A stretch of 34,004 nucleotides of DNA. Source: Planctomycetes bacterium DG_23 (GTDB taxonomy: Bacteria; Planctomycetota; DG-23). Both the position numbers and the translations under genes were made by a program. The notes below the pieces were generated by a model. It was given only the letters and a program-made list of their open reading frames with translations. It was not told where the DNA came from and made no database searches. The stretch spans positions 1-34,004 of the forward strand of contig LIZR01000007.1 in NCBI GenBank assembly GCA_001302825.1. The letters run 5' to 3'. This document shows, piece by piece, positions 24,566-34,004 of the stretch; positions within the stretch are counted from its first letter, which is position 1, and each line of letters opens with the position of its first letter.

Positions 24566-24584
24566 TCGCGGAAAGGAGCAAAAG

Positions 24585-26534
24585 ATGGCTGAAAAGGTTT
24601 CGAATAAGATTATCGGCATCGACCTGGGCACTACGAACTCCGTGGTCGCGGTGATGGAAGGCAGTAAGGCCACGGTAATAACCAATGCCGAAGGCTCGCG
24701 CATTACGCCCTCGGTGGTGGCCTTCACTGACCGCGGAGAGCGCCTGGTGGGACAACTGGCCAAACGCCAGGCCATCACCAATCCCACAAACACCGTCTAT
24801 TCCATCAAACGCTTTATGGGGCGCAGACATAATGAGGTGGAAGAAGAGGAGAAGATGGTGCCCTTTGAGATTGTGGGCGGGGCTAATGAACTGGTCAAGA
24901 TAAAGGTGAGGGACAAGGACTACACTCCGCCGGAGCTTTCCGCTATGGTGCTGCAGAATCTCAAAGAGACGGCGGAAAATTATCTGGGCGAGAAGATAAA
25001 ACGCGCGGTCATCACCGTTCCTGCCTATTTCAACGACTCTCAGCGCCAGGCCACCAAAGAGGCCGGAATAATCGCTGGATTTGATGTCGAGCGTATCATC
25101 AACGAGCCCACCGCCGCATCTTTGGCCTACGGGCTGGAGAAAAAGAAAAATGAGAGGATCGCCGTGTTTGACCTGGGCGGCGGCACCTTTGATATATCCA
25201 TTCTGGATGTGGGCGAGGGCGTCTTCGAAGTTATGGCTACAAACGGCGATACCCACTTAGGCGGCGATAATTTCGACCAGGTGCTCATCGACTGGATTGT
25301 CGCCGAATTCAAAAAGGACCAGGCCATAGATTTGTCCGGCGACCCTATGGCTATGCAGCGCCTCAAAGAGGCCGCAGAAAAGGCCAAGTGCGAACTTTCC
25401 ACCCGTCCGGAGACGGATATTAATCTTCCCTTCATCACCGCAGACCAGACCGGGCCCAAGCACCTGCAAATGAAACTCACCCGCAGCCAATTTGAGCAAA
25501 TGGTGGAGCATCTGGTGGAACGCACCCGCGGCCCGGTTATGCAGGCTATGGATGATGCCAAAATAAGCCCGGAACAGATTGATGAGGTCATCCTGGTGGG
25601 CGGCGCTACCCGAATGCCCTGCATCCAGGCCACGGTGAAGGAGATTTTCAAGAAAGACCCGCACAAGGGCGTAAATCCCGATGAGGTAGTGGCCGTGGGC
25701 GCGGCCATTCAGGCAGGGGTGCTTGCCGGCGAGGTCCGTGATGTGCTTCTTCTGGATGTTACCCCACTTTCTCTGGGCATTGAAACGCTCGGCGGGGTGA
25801 TGACCCGTCTCATCGAAAGAAATACCACTATCCCTACCAAAAAGACGGAAACATTCACCACCGCCAGCGACAATCAGCCCGCGGTGGATATTCATGTGCT
25901 TCAGGGCGAGCGGCCTATGGCCCCCAGCAACCGCACCCTGGGACGCTTCCAACTCATCGGTATCCCTGCTGCCCCTCGGGGCATCCCCCAGATTGAGGTC
26001 TCCTTTGATATAGATGCCAATGGCATACTCAATGTATCCGCCAAGGACCTGGGCACGGGCAAGGAACAGTCCATCGTCATCAAGGCCTCTTCCGGCCTTT
26101 CCGAGGAAGAGGTGGAGCGCATGCGCAAGGAGGCCGAAGAGCACGCCCAGGAGGATACTAAAAGGAAGGAACTGGTGGAGGCCAAGAATATGGCCGACCA
26201 GATTATCTACACCACCCGAAAGACCCTGAAAGAACACGAATCCAAAGTAAGCGATGCGGAGAAGAAAGATATTGAGCAAGCGCTTAAGAAACTGGAGGAA
26301 CTTAAGGAAAAAAGCGAGGATGCCGCAGCCATAAAGAAGGCCATAGAAGACCTTACCCAGGCCTCGCACAAACTGGCCCAGGCGATGTATGAGGAGGCGG
26401 CTAAAGCCAGAGGCGCCCAGGCCGGCCCGAGACCTGAAGGCGAGGCCGAACCCAAACGCGAAGCACCTAAGGAGGGCGAGGTCATCGACGCCGAATTTGA
26501 AGTGAAGGACGAAGGGGAAAAAGAAGAAAAATGA
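24585..26534 (+). CDS. dnaK: Molecular chaperone DnaK (Hsp70)
   Basis: An ATP-driven chaperone of 649 residues in the cytoplasm. The ATPase domain has [14 protein letters not shown] at the start, [32 protein letters not shown] and [13 protein letters not shown]. The linker [15 protein letters not shown] is near residue 387. The substrate-binding domain and helical lid follow, with the charged tail [20 protein letters not shown] typical of DnaK. The start ATG has AAAGGAG at good spacing. It is read with clpB, whose ATG overlaps its stop. Neither grpE nor dnaJ is next to it. The open frames on the other strand (24441-25256, 25257-26369) are the well-known codon-bias shadow of dnaK. Confidence 0.98.
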   Translation: MAEKVSNKIIGIDLGTTNSVVAVMEGSKATVITNAEGSRITPSVVAFTDRGERLVGQLAKRQAITNPTNTVYSIKRFMGRRHNEVEEEEKMVPFEIVGGANELVKIKVRDKDYTPPELSAMVLQNLKETAENYLGEKIKRAVITVPAYFNDSQRQATKEAGIIAGFDVERIINEPTAASLAYGLEKKKNERIAVFDLGGGTFDISILDVGEGVFEVMATNGDTHLGGDNFDQVLIDWIVAEFKKDQAIDLSGDPMAMQRLKEAAEKAKCELSTRPETDINLPFITADQTGPKHLQMKLTRSQFEQMVEHLVERTRGPVMQAMDDAKISPEQIDEVILVGGATRMPCIQATVKEIFKKDPHKGVNPDEVVAVGAAIQAGVLAGEVRDVLLLDVTPLSLGIETLGGVMTRLIERNTTIPTKKTETFTTASDNQPAVDIHVLQGERPMAPSNRTLGRFQLIGIPAAPRGIPQIEVSFDIDANGILNVSAKDLGTGKEQSIVIKASSGLSEEEVERMRKEAEEHAQEDTKRKELVEAKNMADQIIYTTRKTLKEHESKVSDAEKKDIEQALKKLEELKEKSEDAAAIKKAIEDLTQASHKLAQAMYEEAAKARGAQAGPRPEGEAEPKREAPKEGEVIDAEFEVKDEGEKEEK

Positions 26535-29209
26535 TGCGATTGGATAGATTTACCATTAAGGCGCAGGAGGCGCTGGCGCGGGCCCAGGAACTGGCGCAGA
26601 AAAGTCAGCACCAGGAGGTGACGCCGCTACATCTTCTGGCCTCGCTCCTTGCGGAAGGAGAGGGGCTGGTGGGCCCACTGCTTGACAAACTGGGCGCCGA
26701 CAGGACTCAAGTTGAAGCGAAATGCCTGGACGCCCTGGGGAAACTTCCCCAGGTATCCGTGGCCGGGCAAGCAGGCGCGGCCGAGACTTATATATCTCGC
26801 GCGCTCAAGGGCCTCCTGGATAAGGCCTCGGATGAAGCGGCCAAATTAAAAGACGACTACATCTCCACCGAACACCTCTTGCTTTCCCTGGTAGAAAGCG
26901 AGGATGAGGCGAGCAGGATACTCGCTTCCTCCGGGGTTAGTCGGGATATGCTTCTGGCTGCGCTGAAGTCCCTGCGCGGTCAGACGCGGGTCACCGACCA
27001 ATTTCCCGAGGATAAATACCGCGCCCTGGACCGCTACTGTGTGGACTTAGTGCGTATGGCCCGGGCCGGGAAACTCGACCCGGTAATTGGCCGCGATGAT
27101 GAGATACGCCGGGTGATTCAGGTGCTATCGCGGCGCACCAAGAATAATCCTGTGCTCATCGGCGACCCGGGTGTGGGAAAAACGGCCATCGTGGAGGGTC
27201 TGGCCCAGCGCATAGTTGCCGGGGATGTGCCGGATAGCCTGAAAGACCGCCGGGTAGTGGCTCTGGATATGGGTGCGCTTATTGCCGGGACAAAATATAG
27301 AGGCGAATTTGAAGACCGCCTGAAGGCGGTAATTAAGGAGATTGTGGCTTCGGACGGCGGGATAATCCTCTTTATTGATGAACTGCATACCGTGGTGGGG
27401 GCAGGGGCCGCGGAAGGGGCGGTGGATGCCTCCAATTTACTTAAGCCCGCTCTGGCCCGGGGGGAACTGCGCTGCGTGGGGGCCACTACCCTGAATGAAT
27501 ATCGCGAGCATATTGAAAAAGATGCGGCCCTGGAGCGGCGCTTTCAGCCCATCTATACCGATGAGCCCACGGTGGAGGAAACCATAGCCATCCTGCGCGG
27601 GCTCAAAGAACGCTATGAGGTGCATCACGGTGTGCGCATCCGCGACTCCGCCCTGGTTGCCGCGGCAGAGCTCTCCCAGCGCTACATCACCGACCGCTTC
27701 CTACCCGATAAGGCCATAGATTTGGTCGATGAGGCCGCCAGCCGTCTGCGCATAGAGATAGATAGTATGCCCCAGGAACTGGAGAAAGTCCAGCGGCGCA
27801 TCGTGGCCCTGGAGGTGGAGCGGGAAGCGCTCAAGAAAGAAAAGGACGAGGCCTCAATGGCGCGCCGGGGGCGGGTGGAAAAAGAAATTGCGGCGTTGAA
27901 AGAAAAAAGCGCCGCCCTTCGCGCCCAGTGGGAAAATGAAAAGAAGGTCATAAAAAAAATTCAGCAACTCACCAGCCGCATAGAAGAGGCCAGGATTGAG
28001 GCCGATAAGGCCCAGCGCCAAGGCAATCTGGAGAAAGTGGCCCAACTGCGCTATGGGGTGATAGGAGAGGCTACGCGGGCCCTGGAAGAAGAGAACAAGC
28101 ACTTAGGAGAAATTCAAAAAGATATGGCTTTGCTCAAGGAAGAGGTGGAGCCGGAAGACATCGCCGAGGTGGTGGCGATGTGGACCGGGATTCCGGTAGC
28201 CAGACTCCTTGAAGGCGAGCGGGAGAAACTCCTGAAAATGGAAGAGCGTCTGCGGGAGCGGATTGTAGGGCAGGATGAGGCCGTTTCCGCAGTCTCCGAC
28301 GCCATCCGCCGGGCCAGAGCCGGCCTGCAGGACCCGCGCAGACCTCTGGGCTCCTTTCTTTTCCTGGGGCCCACCGGCGTGGGCAAGACGGAACTATGTC
28401 GGGCCCTGGCTCAGTTCCTCTTTGATGATGAAGATGCTATGACGCGTCTGGATATGTCGGAATTTATGGAGCGGCATTCGGTGGCCCGGCTCATCGGCGC
28501 GCCTCCGGGATATGTGGGCTATGAGGAAGGAGGCCGGCTCACCGAGGCTATCCGGCGGCGGCCTTATTCGGTAATCCTTCTGGACGAGATAGAAAAGGCA
28601 CACCCGGAAGTCTTTAACATACTTCTACAGGTGCTTGATGATGGGCGGCTCACCGATGGCCACGGCCGCACGGTAGACTTCAAGAACACGGTGGTGGCAA
28701 TGACCTCAAATATAGCCTCGCCGGTAATTCAGGAGATGGCCGGCAAGGCCACTGATGAGGATGTGGCGAAGCAAGTGAGACTGGCTTTGAGGCAAGAGTT
28801 CCGTCCGGAATTCCTCAACCGCATAGATGAGGTCATAATATTTCACGGTCTTAATAAAGAGCATTTGAAGCGCATCGTGGAGATCCAACTGCGAGATGTA
28901 GAGCGCCGTCTGGCGGAGCACCATATTTCCCTGAAGATTACGGATGCGGCCAAGGAGCATCTGGCGGAAGAAGGTTACGACCCGGTATTCGGGGCCAGAC
29001 CCTTAAAACGCACCATCGATAGCCGCATCCTCAACCCGCTTTCACTGGATGTGCTTTCGGGCAAATTCGGTGAGGGGGATGTGGTAAGCGTGGATGTGAA
29101 GGATGGGGAATATACCTTTGCAGAGACCTCGGAGGAAATAGAAAGCCCCCGCTTTACCCAGGCCAAAGCAACGAAAAAGGCCAAAAAACAAAAAAGGCCG
29201 CAAGCCTGA
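26531..29209 (+). CDS. clpB: ATP-dependent disaggregase ClpB
   Basis: A hexameric AAA+ chaperone of 892 residues that pulls proteins out of aggregates with DnaK. It has the N-terminal Clp repeat domain (about 1-145); NBD1 with Walker A GDPGVGKT near 211, pore loop KYRG and Walker [10 protein letters not shown]; the coiled-coil M domain (about 410-530) that docks DnaK and separates ClpB from ClpA/ClpC; NBD2 with GPTGVGKT near 612, pore loop GYVG and [11 protein letters not shown]; and the sensor-2 region [10 protein letters not shown] Lys-rich tail ([11 protein letters not shown]) follows and is encoded partly by the terminator stem. The ATG overlaps the dnaK stop (ATGA), and a second ATG follows at once. 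Co-expression with dnaK fits their joint action. Confidence 0.98.
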   Translation: MMRLDRFTIKAQEALARAQELAQKSQHQEVTPLHLLASLLAEGEGLVGPLLDKLGADRTQVEAKCLDALGKLPQVSVAGQAGAAETYISRALKGLLDKASDEAAKLKDDYISTEHLLLSLVESEDEASRILASSGVSRDMLLAALKSLRGQTRVTDQFPEDKYRALDRYCVDLVRMARAGKLDPVIGRDDEIRRVIQVLSRRTKNNPVLIGDPGVGKTAIVEGLAQRIVAGDVPDSLKDRRVVALDMGALIAGTKYRGEFEDRLKAVIKEIVASDGGIILFIDELHTVVGAGAAEGAVDASNLLKPALARGELRCVGATTLNEYREHIEKDAALERRFQPIYTDEPTVEETIAILRGLKERYEVHHGVRIRDSALVAAAELSQRYITDRFLPDKAIDLVDEAASRLRIEIDSMPQELEKVQRRIVALEVEREALKKEKDEASMARRGRVEKEIAALKEKSAALRAQWENEKKVIKKIQQLTSRIEEARIEADKAQRQGNLEKVAQLRYGVIGEATRALEEENKHLGEIQKDMALLKEEVEPEDIAEVVAMWTGIPVARLLEGEREKLLKMEERLRERIVGQDEAVSAVSDAIRRARAGLQDPRRPLGSFLFLGPTGVGKTELCRALAQFLFDDEDAMTRLDMSEFMERHSVARLIGAPPGYVGYEEGGRLTEAIRRRPYSVILLDEIEKAHPEVFNILLQVLDDGRLTDGHGRTVDFKNTVVAMTSNIASPVIQEMAGKATDEDVAKQVRLALRQEFRPEFLNRIDEVIIFHGLNKEHLKRIVEIQLRDVERRLAEHHISLKITDAAKEHLAEEGYDPVFGARPLKRTIDSRILNPLSLDVLSGKFGEGDVVSVDVKDGEYTFAETSEEIESPRFTQAKATKKAKKQKRPQA

Positions 29210-29229
29210 TGGAAAGACCTGCGGCCTTT
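29193..29229 (-). terminator. Hairpin terminator shared by clpB and the secretin gene
   Basis: AAAGGCCGCA (29193-29202) and TGCGGCCTTT (29220-29229) form a perfect 10-bp stem with a 17-nt loop. On the minus strand the stem runs into TTTTTTGTTTTTT, a full intrinsic terminator 29 nt after the secretin gene. On the plus strand only TTT follows, so it is weak for clpB. The left arm lies inside the last codons of clpB and its stop is in the loop. Confidence 0.8.
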
Positions 29230-29258
29230 GAAGTCAAACCTTTAGCCCAAAAGCGAAA

Positions 29259-32200
29259 TCAGATAGCCTCCTTTATTACCCTCTCCTCTTCCTCCTCCTG
29301 CAGGATAATGTGCGGGGTGACCAGGATAAGGATGTTGTCCAAAGTGTAGGCCTCGGCCCTTCTGCCGAAGAGCCAGCCGATGTAGGGAAGTTTGTAAAGG
29401 ATGGGAACGCCGGCTTCACCCTCAACTTCTGAGGTAAAAAGTAGCCCGCCGGCCATAATGGTGCCGCCATCAGGCACGCTCACCGTATCGCGCACCGCGG
29501 TGGTGGTTATGGTGGGAAGGAAAACCACCCCGGCTGTCGCCCCGAACTGCCTGAGGTCCAATTGCCCCAGTTCAAGACTTCTCAGGGTCGGCGCCAGGTC
29601 CATCTGCACATAACGCCGGTCGGCGCTTACCGTGGGTCTTACATCAAGCACCACACCTATCGTGGTTACGGTGGTTTCCGTATCTATGGTAATTGTGGTC
29701 ACCGTCACGCCGTCACTCACAGTAGTATCTGTACTAATCTCCATATTCGAGACATAGGTAACATTACGGGTAACCGCCACATAACCTCGCTGGGCATTAA
29801 AGAGGGTAAGCCGAGGAGCGTTCATCACCTGGGCCTGACGGCTCTTTTGGACCAAATTCAGGAAATAATCTACTTCCCAGTTACTCCAGACATGCTGTCC
29901 GGTAAAGGACAATCCGGCGCCGCTGCCAGCCGTGCCCGGAGTAAAGGTAAAAGGAGCGCTGAGTGGAGTAAGACCGGTTTCCACAGTATAATCGAGGGAG
30001 GAAGTTACACTGCCCCAATAAGTAGCGTGCGCCGCCCCTGTGCGTTGTAACGAAAGTTCCACGCCTACCTGCTCTATGAACTCATCGGTGCAGCGGATGA
30101 AACGAATATCCATCGACACCTGAATGGCCCGGGCCCTACGCAAATTCTCCAGGAGGCGTTGAATCTTCTTGTGTGTGGACGGTGGGGCAGAAACGATGAG
30201 TTGGCCCTGGCGATATCTGATGGAATTGCCCGTAACAAGCCAGATATCGGGGTCTATGACCTGGCGTATGAGTTGTTCGGTCTGGACGCCGGCCTGGTCC
30301 GGGGTGAGGGCGCGACTAACCGCAGCCCCTTCTGTCGGTGGTACTTCCTCTTCAAATTCTCCGAATTCCTGGGCAAAGGCATCCATCTCTTCGACGCGCC
30401 GGGTACTTTCCAGGGCCGGAGCATCACCGAAAGCCGGGGCATCACCAAGTGTGCCACCCTCTAAGCCACCACCCGCAAACCCCATCGTCGGGGCGACGAA
30501 ATCCCTGACCGTGGCCGTCAGGTCCTGAATCATATAAATGACCTGCACCGGCTCGTCCATTAGCTCCACCCCTACTCTATCGGAGATGAAAAGCGCTCCG
30601 TCCTTAACGATGTAGGCCAGGTTCATCTGGATCAAAACATGTTTGAGGGCGCTTTCAATAGTGACATCGGTGAGCCTCAAAGTAATGGGGGTGAGCATAT
30701 CCGCCGGAGTGACCACGGCAGAGTCTACCACTACGTTTATATCTCCCACGGTGCGGATGAATTCAATCACATCGCCGAAAGGAGTATCAGTGAAGTCGAA
30801 GGTTATAAATTGCTTCAAGTTTTCTTCGACTTTGAGGTCCGCCGGGCTGGCGGGTTCCAGACCCAGTGCGGCCACTTCCTTGCGTCGCTCCGTGAGCAGC
30901 CGCCACACATCCGCAGGTGGGTAAACATAAATATCCCGCCAAGGGATGGTCAGTTCTGCACCGAGTTCCTTGCCTTTTCTGAGCTCCCAATCAGCCACCT
31001 CGCGCAGCCGGGCCATTTCATCCATATGCCTTTCGAGCCTCACCACCTCCAGGAGGACCAGGGCACGGGGCTCGGTAGTCTCCCGCATAAGGATGGATTT
31101 AAGGATGGCCTCGGCCTTCTCAAATTCTTTTCTTTCCATAAAGAGTTTGGCCAGTTCGATTTGCTGAGAAGTCTGCTCCTCGCGGATGTCTTCCCATTTT
31201 TCGCGCTCCATCTCGGCGATTTCTGCAGCCGTGAGGCGCGCCTCGTCTTCACGCATTTTTTGAGCCGCCTCGGCGGCTTCTCGCACCTGAGGCAAGAGGT
31301 CCACCAGTTCCTCTTTGATGCCATCAATAACATCGCTGGGAGGAATAGGAGCAAAACGGATTAACTCATCAATGTCTTCCAAATAAGACAGGGCCTCTTC
31401 GTATTTTTCTTCCTCAAGGAGCGCCTTGGCCTTGGCCAATCTATCGGAAAGGTGCTTCTCATAACGCTCGCGAGCGACCGTCTCTATTTCACGAACCTTG
31501 CTGGGCAAGGGGGTCTCGGAAGAGCCTTCAGTGGAGGATGAAGCCGCCGTCCCTTCCATTTGTGCCAACAGGCGCGCAGCATCCTGGTGCTGGGGGTTGA
31601 ATTCCAATGCCTTCTTGGCGTCTTCGCGGGCGCGGCTGTAGAGGCGACGGTCATAATTATTTTTGGCGTCGCGATAGTAAAGTTCCGCCAGGCTCTTCCT
31701 GCGCTGTTGGTCAGCCTGGGAACTACTTTCTAACTTGGCCGTTTGCTCCTGTTTGCGCTGGGCCTCAATATCTTCATCAATACGAACCAGATACCTTCTG
31801 AGACCCTCTTCCATCTCCGGACCCAAGTTCAAGTCGCCTTTGTCCCTTTGGACAGAGAGGAAAAGTCCTTTGGCCTGGGGGTAATCTCCCTTTTTGTATA
31901 AGCCGATAGCCTGTTCATAGCGCAACTTGAGCCGGGCGAACTCTGCCTGTCGGGCTCTGGCCTGGGTGGCTTGAGCCCTTCTTTCTTCTTCTTCGCGGGC
32001 AAAACGGCGCGCTTCGGCTGCCTTTTGCTCCTGTTCCAGTATCTTCTGGTCAACCCTGGCCAGATAAGTAGTAAGCCCGCGCTCAACTATCCAGCCCAGT
32101 TCAATATCTTCCTCATCCTGGCGCCGGGCCACCTCGTCAAAGGCCTTCTTGGCCGCGGGATAATCGCCCGCTTCATAAAGGGCCATGCCCTCATCATAAC

Positions 32201-32936
32201 GACTCAGGATTTCACCCTTAGCCTTTTCCTTTTCCTGGCTTTGAGCATCGGCGACCGTCTTTAAGGCATCTATTTTTTCCTTTTCCGCTATTTTCACATC
32301 AATATCAGATAAATAATCCTTGAGGCGGCGTTCGGCAAGCCAGCCGAAGGAAATGCCCATAGCCTCTTTCTGGCGGGCGACTTTCTCCAGCAGGGGTCTG
32401 GCCTCCAGGTATCTTCCTTGCTTATAGAGCCTTTCAGCGGTCTCGAAATCTTCCTCCAGGACTGTTTTCACTTTCTCTTGGTGAGCGCGCTCGGCCTCGA
32501 TTGTAAGACGAGTCTCCTCTGCCCGGGCCTCGGCCTTACTGGTGGGTGCCAGCGGGAGCCCTTGGGCCTCTTTTTCAGGCTCGGTAAGTTTTCCCTCGGT
32601 GCGCTTAAGGTACCTGCGCAGACCCCGTTCCACCCAGAAGCCCAGATAAAGGTCGTTGGAGGGGTCAAGGTCGTTTCGCGCGGCGTCGGCAGCGATGCGC
32701 AAGAACATAGTTCTCGCTTCCTGGTAGCGCCTCTGGCGGTATAGGGAAACGGCCTCTTTGTAATCCGCTTTTAGCCTTTCCACCTTGGCCCGTAAGGCCT
32801 TTTCAGCCTCGGCCTTGAGGGCTTTTTCACCGGTCTTTTCAGCCCCTTTCGCCAAGGGGAAAAAATCGAGGGATAGAAGCAAAAAGAGTAGGCCGAACAA
32901 AACAAAAACCCTCAGCACCCTAAGAGCAAACTTCAC
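29259..32936 (-). CDS. Outer-membrane secretin with long N-terminal TPR-like repeats
   Basis: A 1225-residue protein with a signal peptide (about 1-31, ending in LAKGAE). Next come four diverged repeats of about 86-103 residues (units near 57, 160, 246 and 339). Each has a TPR-like LYxxGxYxxAxxxF helix pair, and three keep (G)W(L/I/V)xERxLxxYL; the fourth has EMEEGLRRYL. Normal TPR-like helices follow to about 680. An STN-like domain (about 706-790, FDFTDTPFGDVIEFI) comes before the secretin core, with VSVPDGGTIMAGGLL near 1160, GVPILYKLPYIGWLFGRR and LILVTPHII. It should form a ring-shaped gate in the outer membrane for a type II secretion or type IV pilus-like machine. The start is GTG after AGAAGGGGGG. 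The 1225 residues far exceed the 650-700 of GspD or PilQ. Confidence 0.9.
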   Translation of the reverse strand: MKFALRVLRVFVLFGLLFLLLSLDFFPLAKGAEKTGEKALKAEAEKALRAKVERLKADYKEAVSLYRQRRYQEARTMFLRIAADAARNDLDPSNDLYLGFWVERGLRRYLKRTEGKLTEPEKEAQGLPLAPTSKAEARAEETRLTIEAERAHQEKVKTVLEEDFETAERLYKQGRYLEARPLLEKVARQKEAMGISFGWLAERRLKDYLSDIDVKIAEKEKIDALKTVADAQSQEKEKAKGEILSRYDEGMALYEAGDYPAAKKAFDEVARRQDEEDIELGWIVERGLTTYLARVDQKILEQEQKAAEARRFAREEEERRAQATQARARQAEFARLKLRYEQAIGLYKKGDYPQAKGLFLSVQRDKGDLNLGPEMEEGLRRYLVRIDEDIEAQRKQEQTAKLESSSQADQQRRKSLAELYYRDAKNNYDRRLYSRAREDAKKALEFNPQHQDAARLLAQMEGTAASSSTEGSSETPLPSKVREIETVARERYEKHLSDRLAKAKALLEEEKYEEALSYLEDIDELIRFAPIPPSDVIDGIKEELVDLLPQVREAAEAAQKMREDEARLTAAEIAEMEREKWEDIREEQTSQQIELAKLFMERKEFEKAEAILKSILMRETTEPRALVLLEVVRLERHMDEMARLREVADWELRKGKELGAELTIPWRDIYVYPPADVWRLLTERRKEVAALGLEPASPADLKVEENLKQFITFDFTDTPFGDVIEFIRTVGDINVVVDSAVVTPADMLTPITLRLTDVTIESALKHVLIQMNLAYIVKDGALFISDRVGVELMDEPVQVIYMIQDLTATVRDFVAPTMGFAGGGLEGGTLGDAPAFGDAPALESTRRVEEMDAFAQEFGEFEEEVPPTEGAAVSRALTPDQAGVQTEQLIRQVIDPDIWLVTGNSIRYRQGQLIVSAPPSTHKKIQRLLENLRRARAIQVSMDIRFIRCTDEFIEQVGVELSLQRTGAAHATYWGSVTSSLDYTVETGLTPLSAPFTFTPGTAGSGAGLSFTGQHVWSNWEVDYFLNLVQKSRQAQVMNAPRLTLFNAQRGYVAVTRNVTYVSNMEISTDTTVSDGVTVTTITIDTETTVTTIGVVLDVRPTVSADRRYVQMDLAPTLRSLELGQLDLRQFGATAGVVFLPTITTTAVRDTVSVPDGGTIMAGGLLFTSEVEGEAGVPILYKLPYIGWLFGRRAEAYTLDNILILVTPHIILQEEEEERVIKEAI

Positions 32937-32966
32937 CAGTACCCCCCTTCTCTAAGTAAGGCAATG

Positions 32967-33045
32967 GGCGTGGGAAAGCGTCACAAAAAACAAATCTCAA
33001 TGGGTCTCTACAGGAAAATTTGTGCACTACGGCTTCACCCACGCC
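32967..33045 (-). repeat. Nested inverted repeats upstream of the secretin gene
   Basis: The gap of 153 nt holds three stems, one inside the other: GGCGTGGG/CCCACGCC (32967-32974 with 33038-33045), AAGC/GCTT, and ACAAAT/ATTTGT (32990-32995 with 33018-33023). Together they make one long bulged hairpin, in the leader of the secretin gene on the minus strand. I recognise no riboswitch consensus and there is no T-run. It may be a leader RNA structure or a processing site. Confidence 0.5.
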
Positions 33046-33089
33046 ACATCAAGCTATTAATGGGCTAAGGAAAACGCTCATCTTTTAAG

Positions 33090-34004
33090 TTAACGGCGCC
33101 TGGTTGTTCGCGGTTGGGAAGCACTGACTGCGCTTGCCGCTACCGTGCGCCTTTGGGTCCACTTATATTCGAGCCCGCCCTTGGGGTTAAGGTAGGCCAT
33201 CCTCAAGGTAGGACTTTTAACCAAGTCCTTTTCCGGGTCGAACTTCTCTCTGTTTTCCAAGTCCACCAGGGTATAACCGGTGGAAAAATCCACCTCTCGC
33301 TCCAGCAAGTTATTGGCTGCATCGACAAAGAATCGGCCGCTCTCATCTTTCAATTTCATTTTCACAGGATAGCCAATAGCCTCACCTGGCTTGACGCTGA
33401 AAGATTTGGTAATCCAGACCTCCGCTTCTGAGAGCCATTTGCGCACTTCTATAGAGGCGAAGGACTCAGTGCCTCCGCGCAGATAAAACACTGTGTCGCT
33501 GATGGCCCTGACTATATTGGAGGCATCGCTCATTGCGGTGGAGGATTTCTGAGGACTTTCCAGAAGGACCTCAACCTTATATTGATAATTTTCATTAGGT
33601 TCAACATTTGCATCCTCCAAAGTCAGAGGATGGGTCAAGGCTTCGGGAAGGTCTACTTGTGGAGCAATTACCATAGGAAGTCTAACGGTTTTTAAGCTGG
33701 GGGTACGCTGTTCCCGGCGAGCGTCATAGCCCCTATCTGCTCGCGCCTCCGCCTCCTCCCTCTCCCTGTCTTCTTCCTCGGCCAGGCGTCTTTCTCTTTC
33801 TTGCCAAGTTTCCCCTGTTTGGGATGTCGTTCCTCTTGCTGTTCTCCTGGGCCTGCGGGGCCCAACGACCGGGGTAGGCGTAGGGGCTACTGGCTTGGGC
33901 CTTTTTAACACCTCGGCCTCCTCGGGGCCAATCAACTTCAAGGCCAAGGCGAGGTCCACATCTCCCGGGTTCAAAGGCTTACCCGCGGTCAATTTATCCC
34001 TTAA
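33090..34004 (-). CDS. Unrecognised protein upstream of the secretin, partial at the window edge
   Basis: The frame is open to the edge. The TTG used by the ORF track (33992) follows in-frame codons with no stop, so the true start is probably outside. The visible part of about 300 residues begins with a short helix-turn (DVDLALALKLIGPEEAEVL), then a Pro/Thr/Arg-rich stretch, a charged run of Glu and Arg (ERERRLAEEEDREREEAEARAD) that could form a coiled coil, and a domain with many beta strands (NYQYKVEVLLESP, FYLRGGTESFASIEVRKWL, SVKPGEAIGYPVKMK, VDFSTGYTLVDLE). It ends with a basic tail (RTTRRR). No catalytic motif or family is recognised. The place 153 nt before a secretin gene suggests a part of the same secretion or pilus-like machine. 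This is inference. Confidence 0.7.
   Translation of the reverse strand, partial: LRDKLTAGKPLNPGDVDLALALKLIGPEEAEVLKRPKPVAPTPTPVVGPRRPRRTARGTTSQTGETWQERERRLAEEEDREREEAEARADRGYDARREQRTPSLKTVRLPMVIAPQVDLPEALTHPLTLEDANVEPNENYQYKVEVLLESPQKSSTAMSDASNIVRAISDTVFYLRGGTESFASIEVRKWLSEAEVWITKSFSVKPGEAIGYPVKMKLKDESGRFFVDAANNLLEREVDFSTGYTLVDLENREKFDPEKDLVKSPTLRMAYLNPKGGLEYKWTQRRTVAASAVSASQPRTTRRR

Noticed and set aside
24441-26369. Two long minus-strand open frames (271 and 370 residues) opposite dnaK
   Set aside because: They mirror dnaK codon bias; dnaK is beyond doubt. Frames opposite dnaK are a known artefact and no ribosome site or promoter supports them.
1-34004. Insertion sequences, phage genes, CRISPR arrays, attachment sites
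   Set aside because: None seen: no transposase or integrase motifs and no regularly spaced repeats. The tRNA-Val has no adjacent integrase or repeated 3' end.

Overview
The window looks like chromosomal DNA from an uncultured diderm bacterium. An outer-membrane secretin shows the double membrane. Start codons are a mix of ATG, GTG, TTG and one probable ATT. The secretin carries long TPR-like repeats, and PheT is shortened. These traits would suit a PVC-type or related candidate phylum such as Omnitrophota or Planctomycetota, but this placement is an inference and not firm. I see no insertion sequences, phage genes or CRISPR arrays.

Region 1 (1-6470, minus strand) is the classical translation operon, read in the order tRNA-Val, thrS, infC, rpmI, rplT, pheS, pheT. 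A near-consensus promoter lies just upstream of the tRNA. Oddities are a PheT without the EMAP-like tRNA-binding domain, an infC that probably starts at ATT, and a tRNA-Val whose position 33 reads C instead of T.

Region 2 (6500-24280) is an accessory envelope-glycosylation locus of twelve genes. One GT-C glycosyltransferase runs on the plus strand. It converges on a minus-strand operon of a TPR-tailed GT-C protein, a GT-C protein and a YfhO-like protein, which has a strong promoter near 13600. Upstream of that is an eight-gene minus-strand operon starting near 24250: three paralogous GT-C proteins, a B12-type radical SAM protein, a DegT aminotransferase, a polyprenyl-phosphate glycosyltransferase, a second B12-type radical SAM protein and a methyltransferase. 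The probable logic is that the GT2 enzyme loads a sugar on a lipid carrier, the GT-C enzymes transfer it outside the membrane, and the aminotransferase, radical SAM and methyltransferase enzymes modify the sugar or its lipid. The GT-C paralogs form an evolving array with a decayed fifth copy, a block that looks gene-converted, a duplicated leader, and one copy in which the presumed catalytic Asp is Asn.

Region 3 (24217-29230, plus strand) holds dnaK and clpB, overlapping by 4 nt. They follow a divergent promoter region and a long leader with two hairpins. One hairpin at the end of clpB serves as terminator for the convergent gene and perhaps for both.

Region 4 (29259-34004, minus strand) has a 1225-residue TPR-secretin fusion and, upstream of it, an unrecognised gene that runs off the window edge. 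Between them is an unexplained nested inverted repeat. The pair resembles part of a type II secretion or type IV pilus-like locus.
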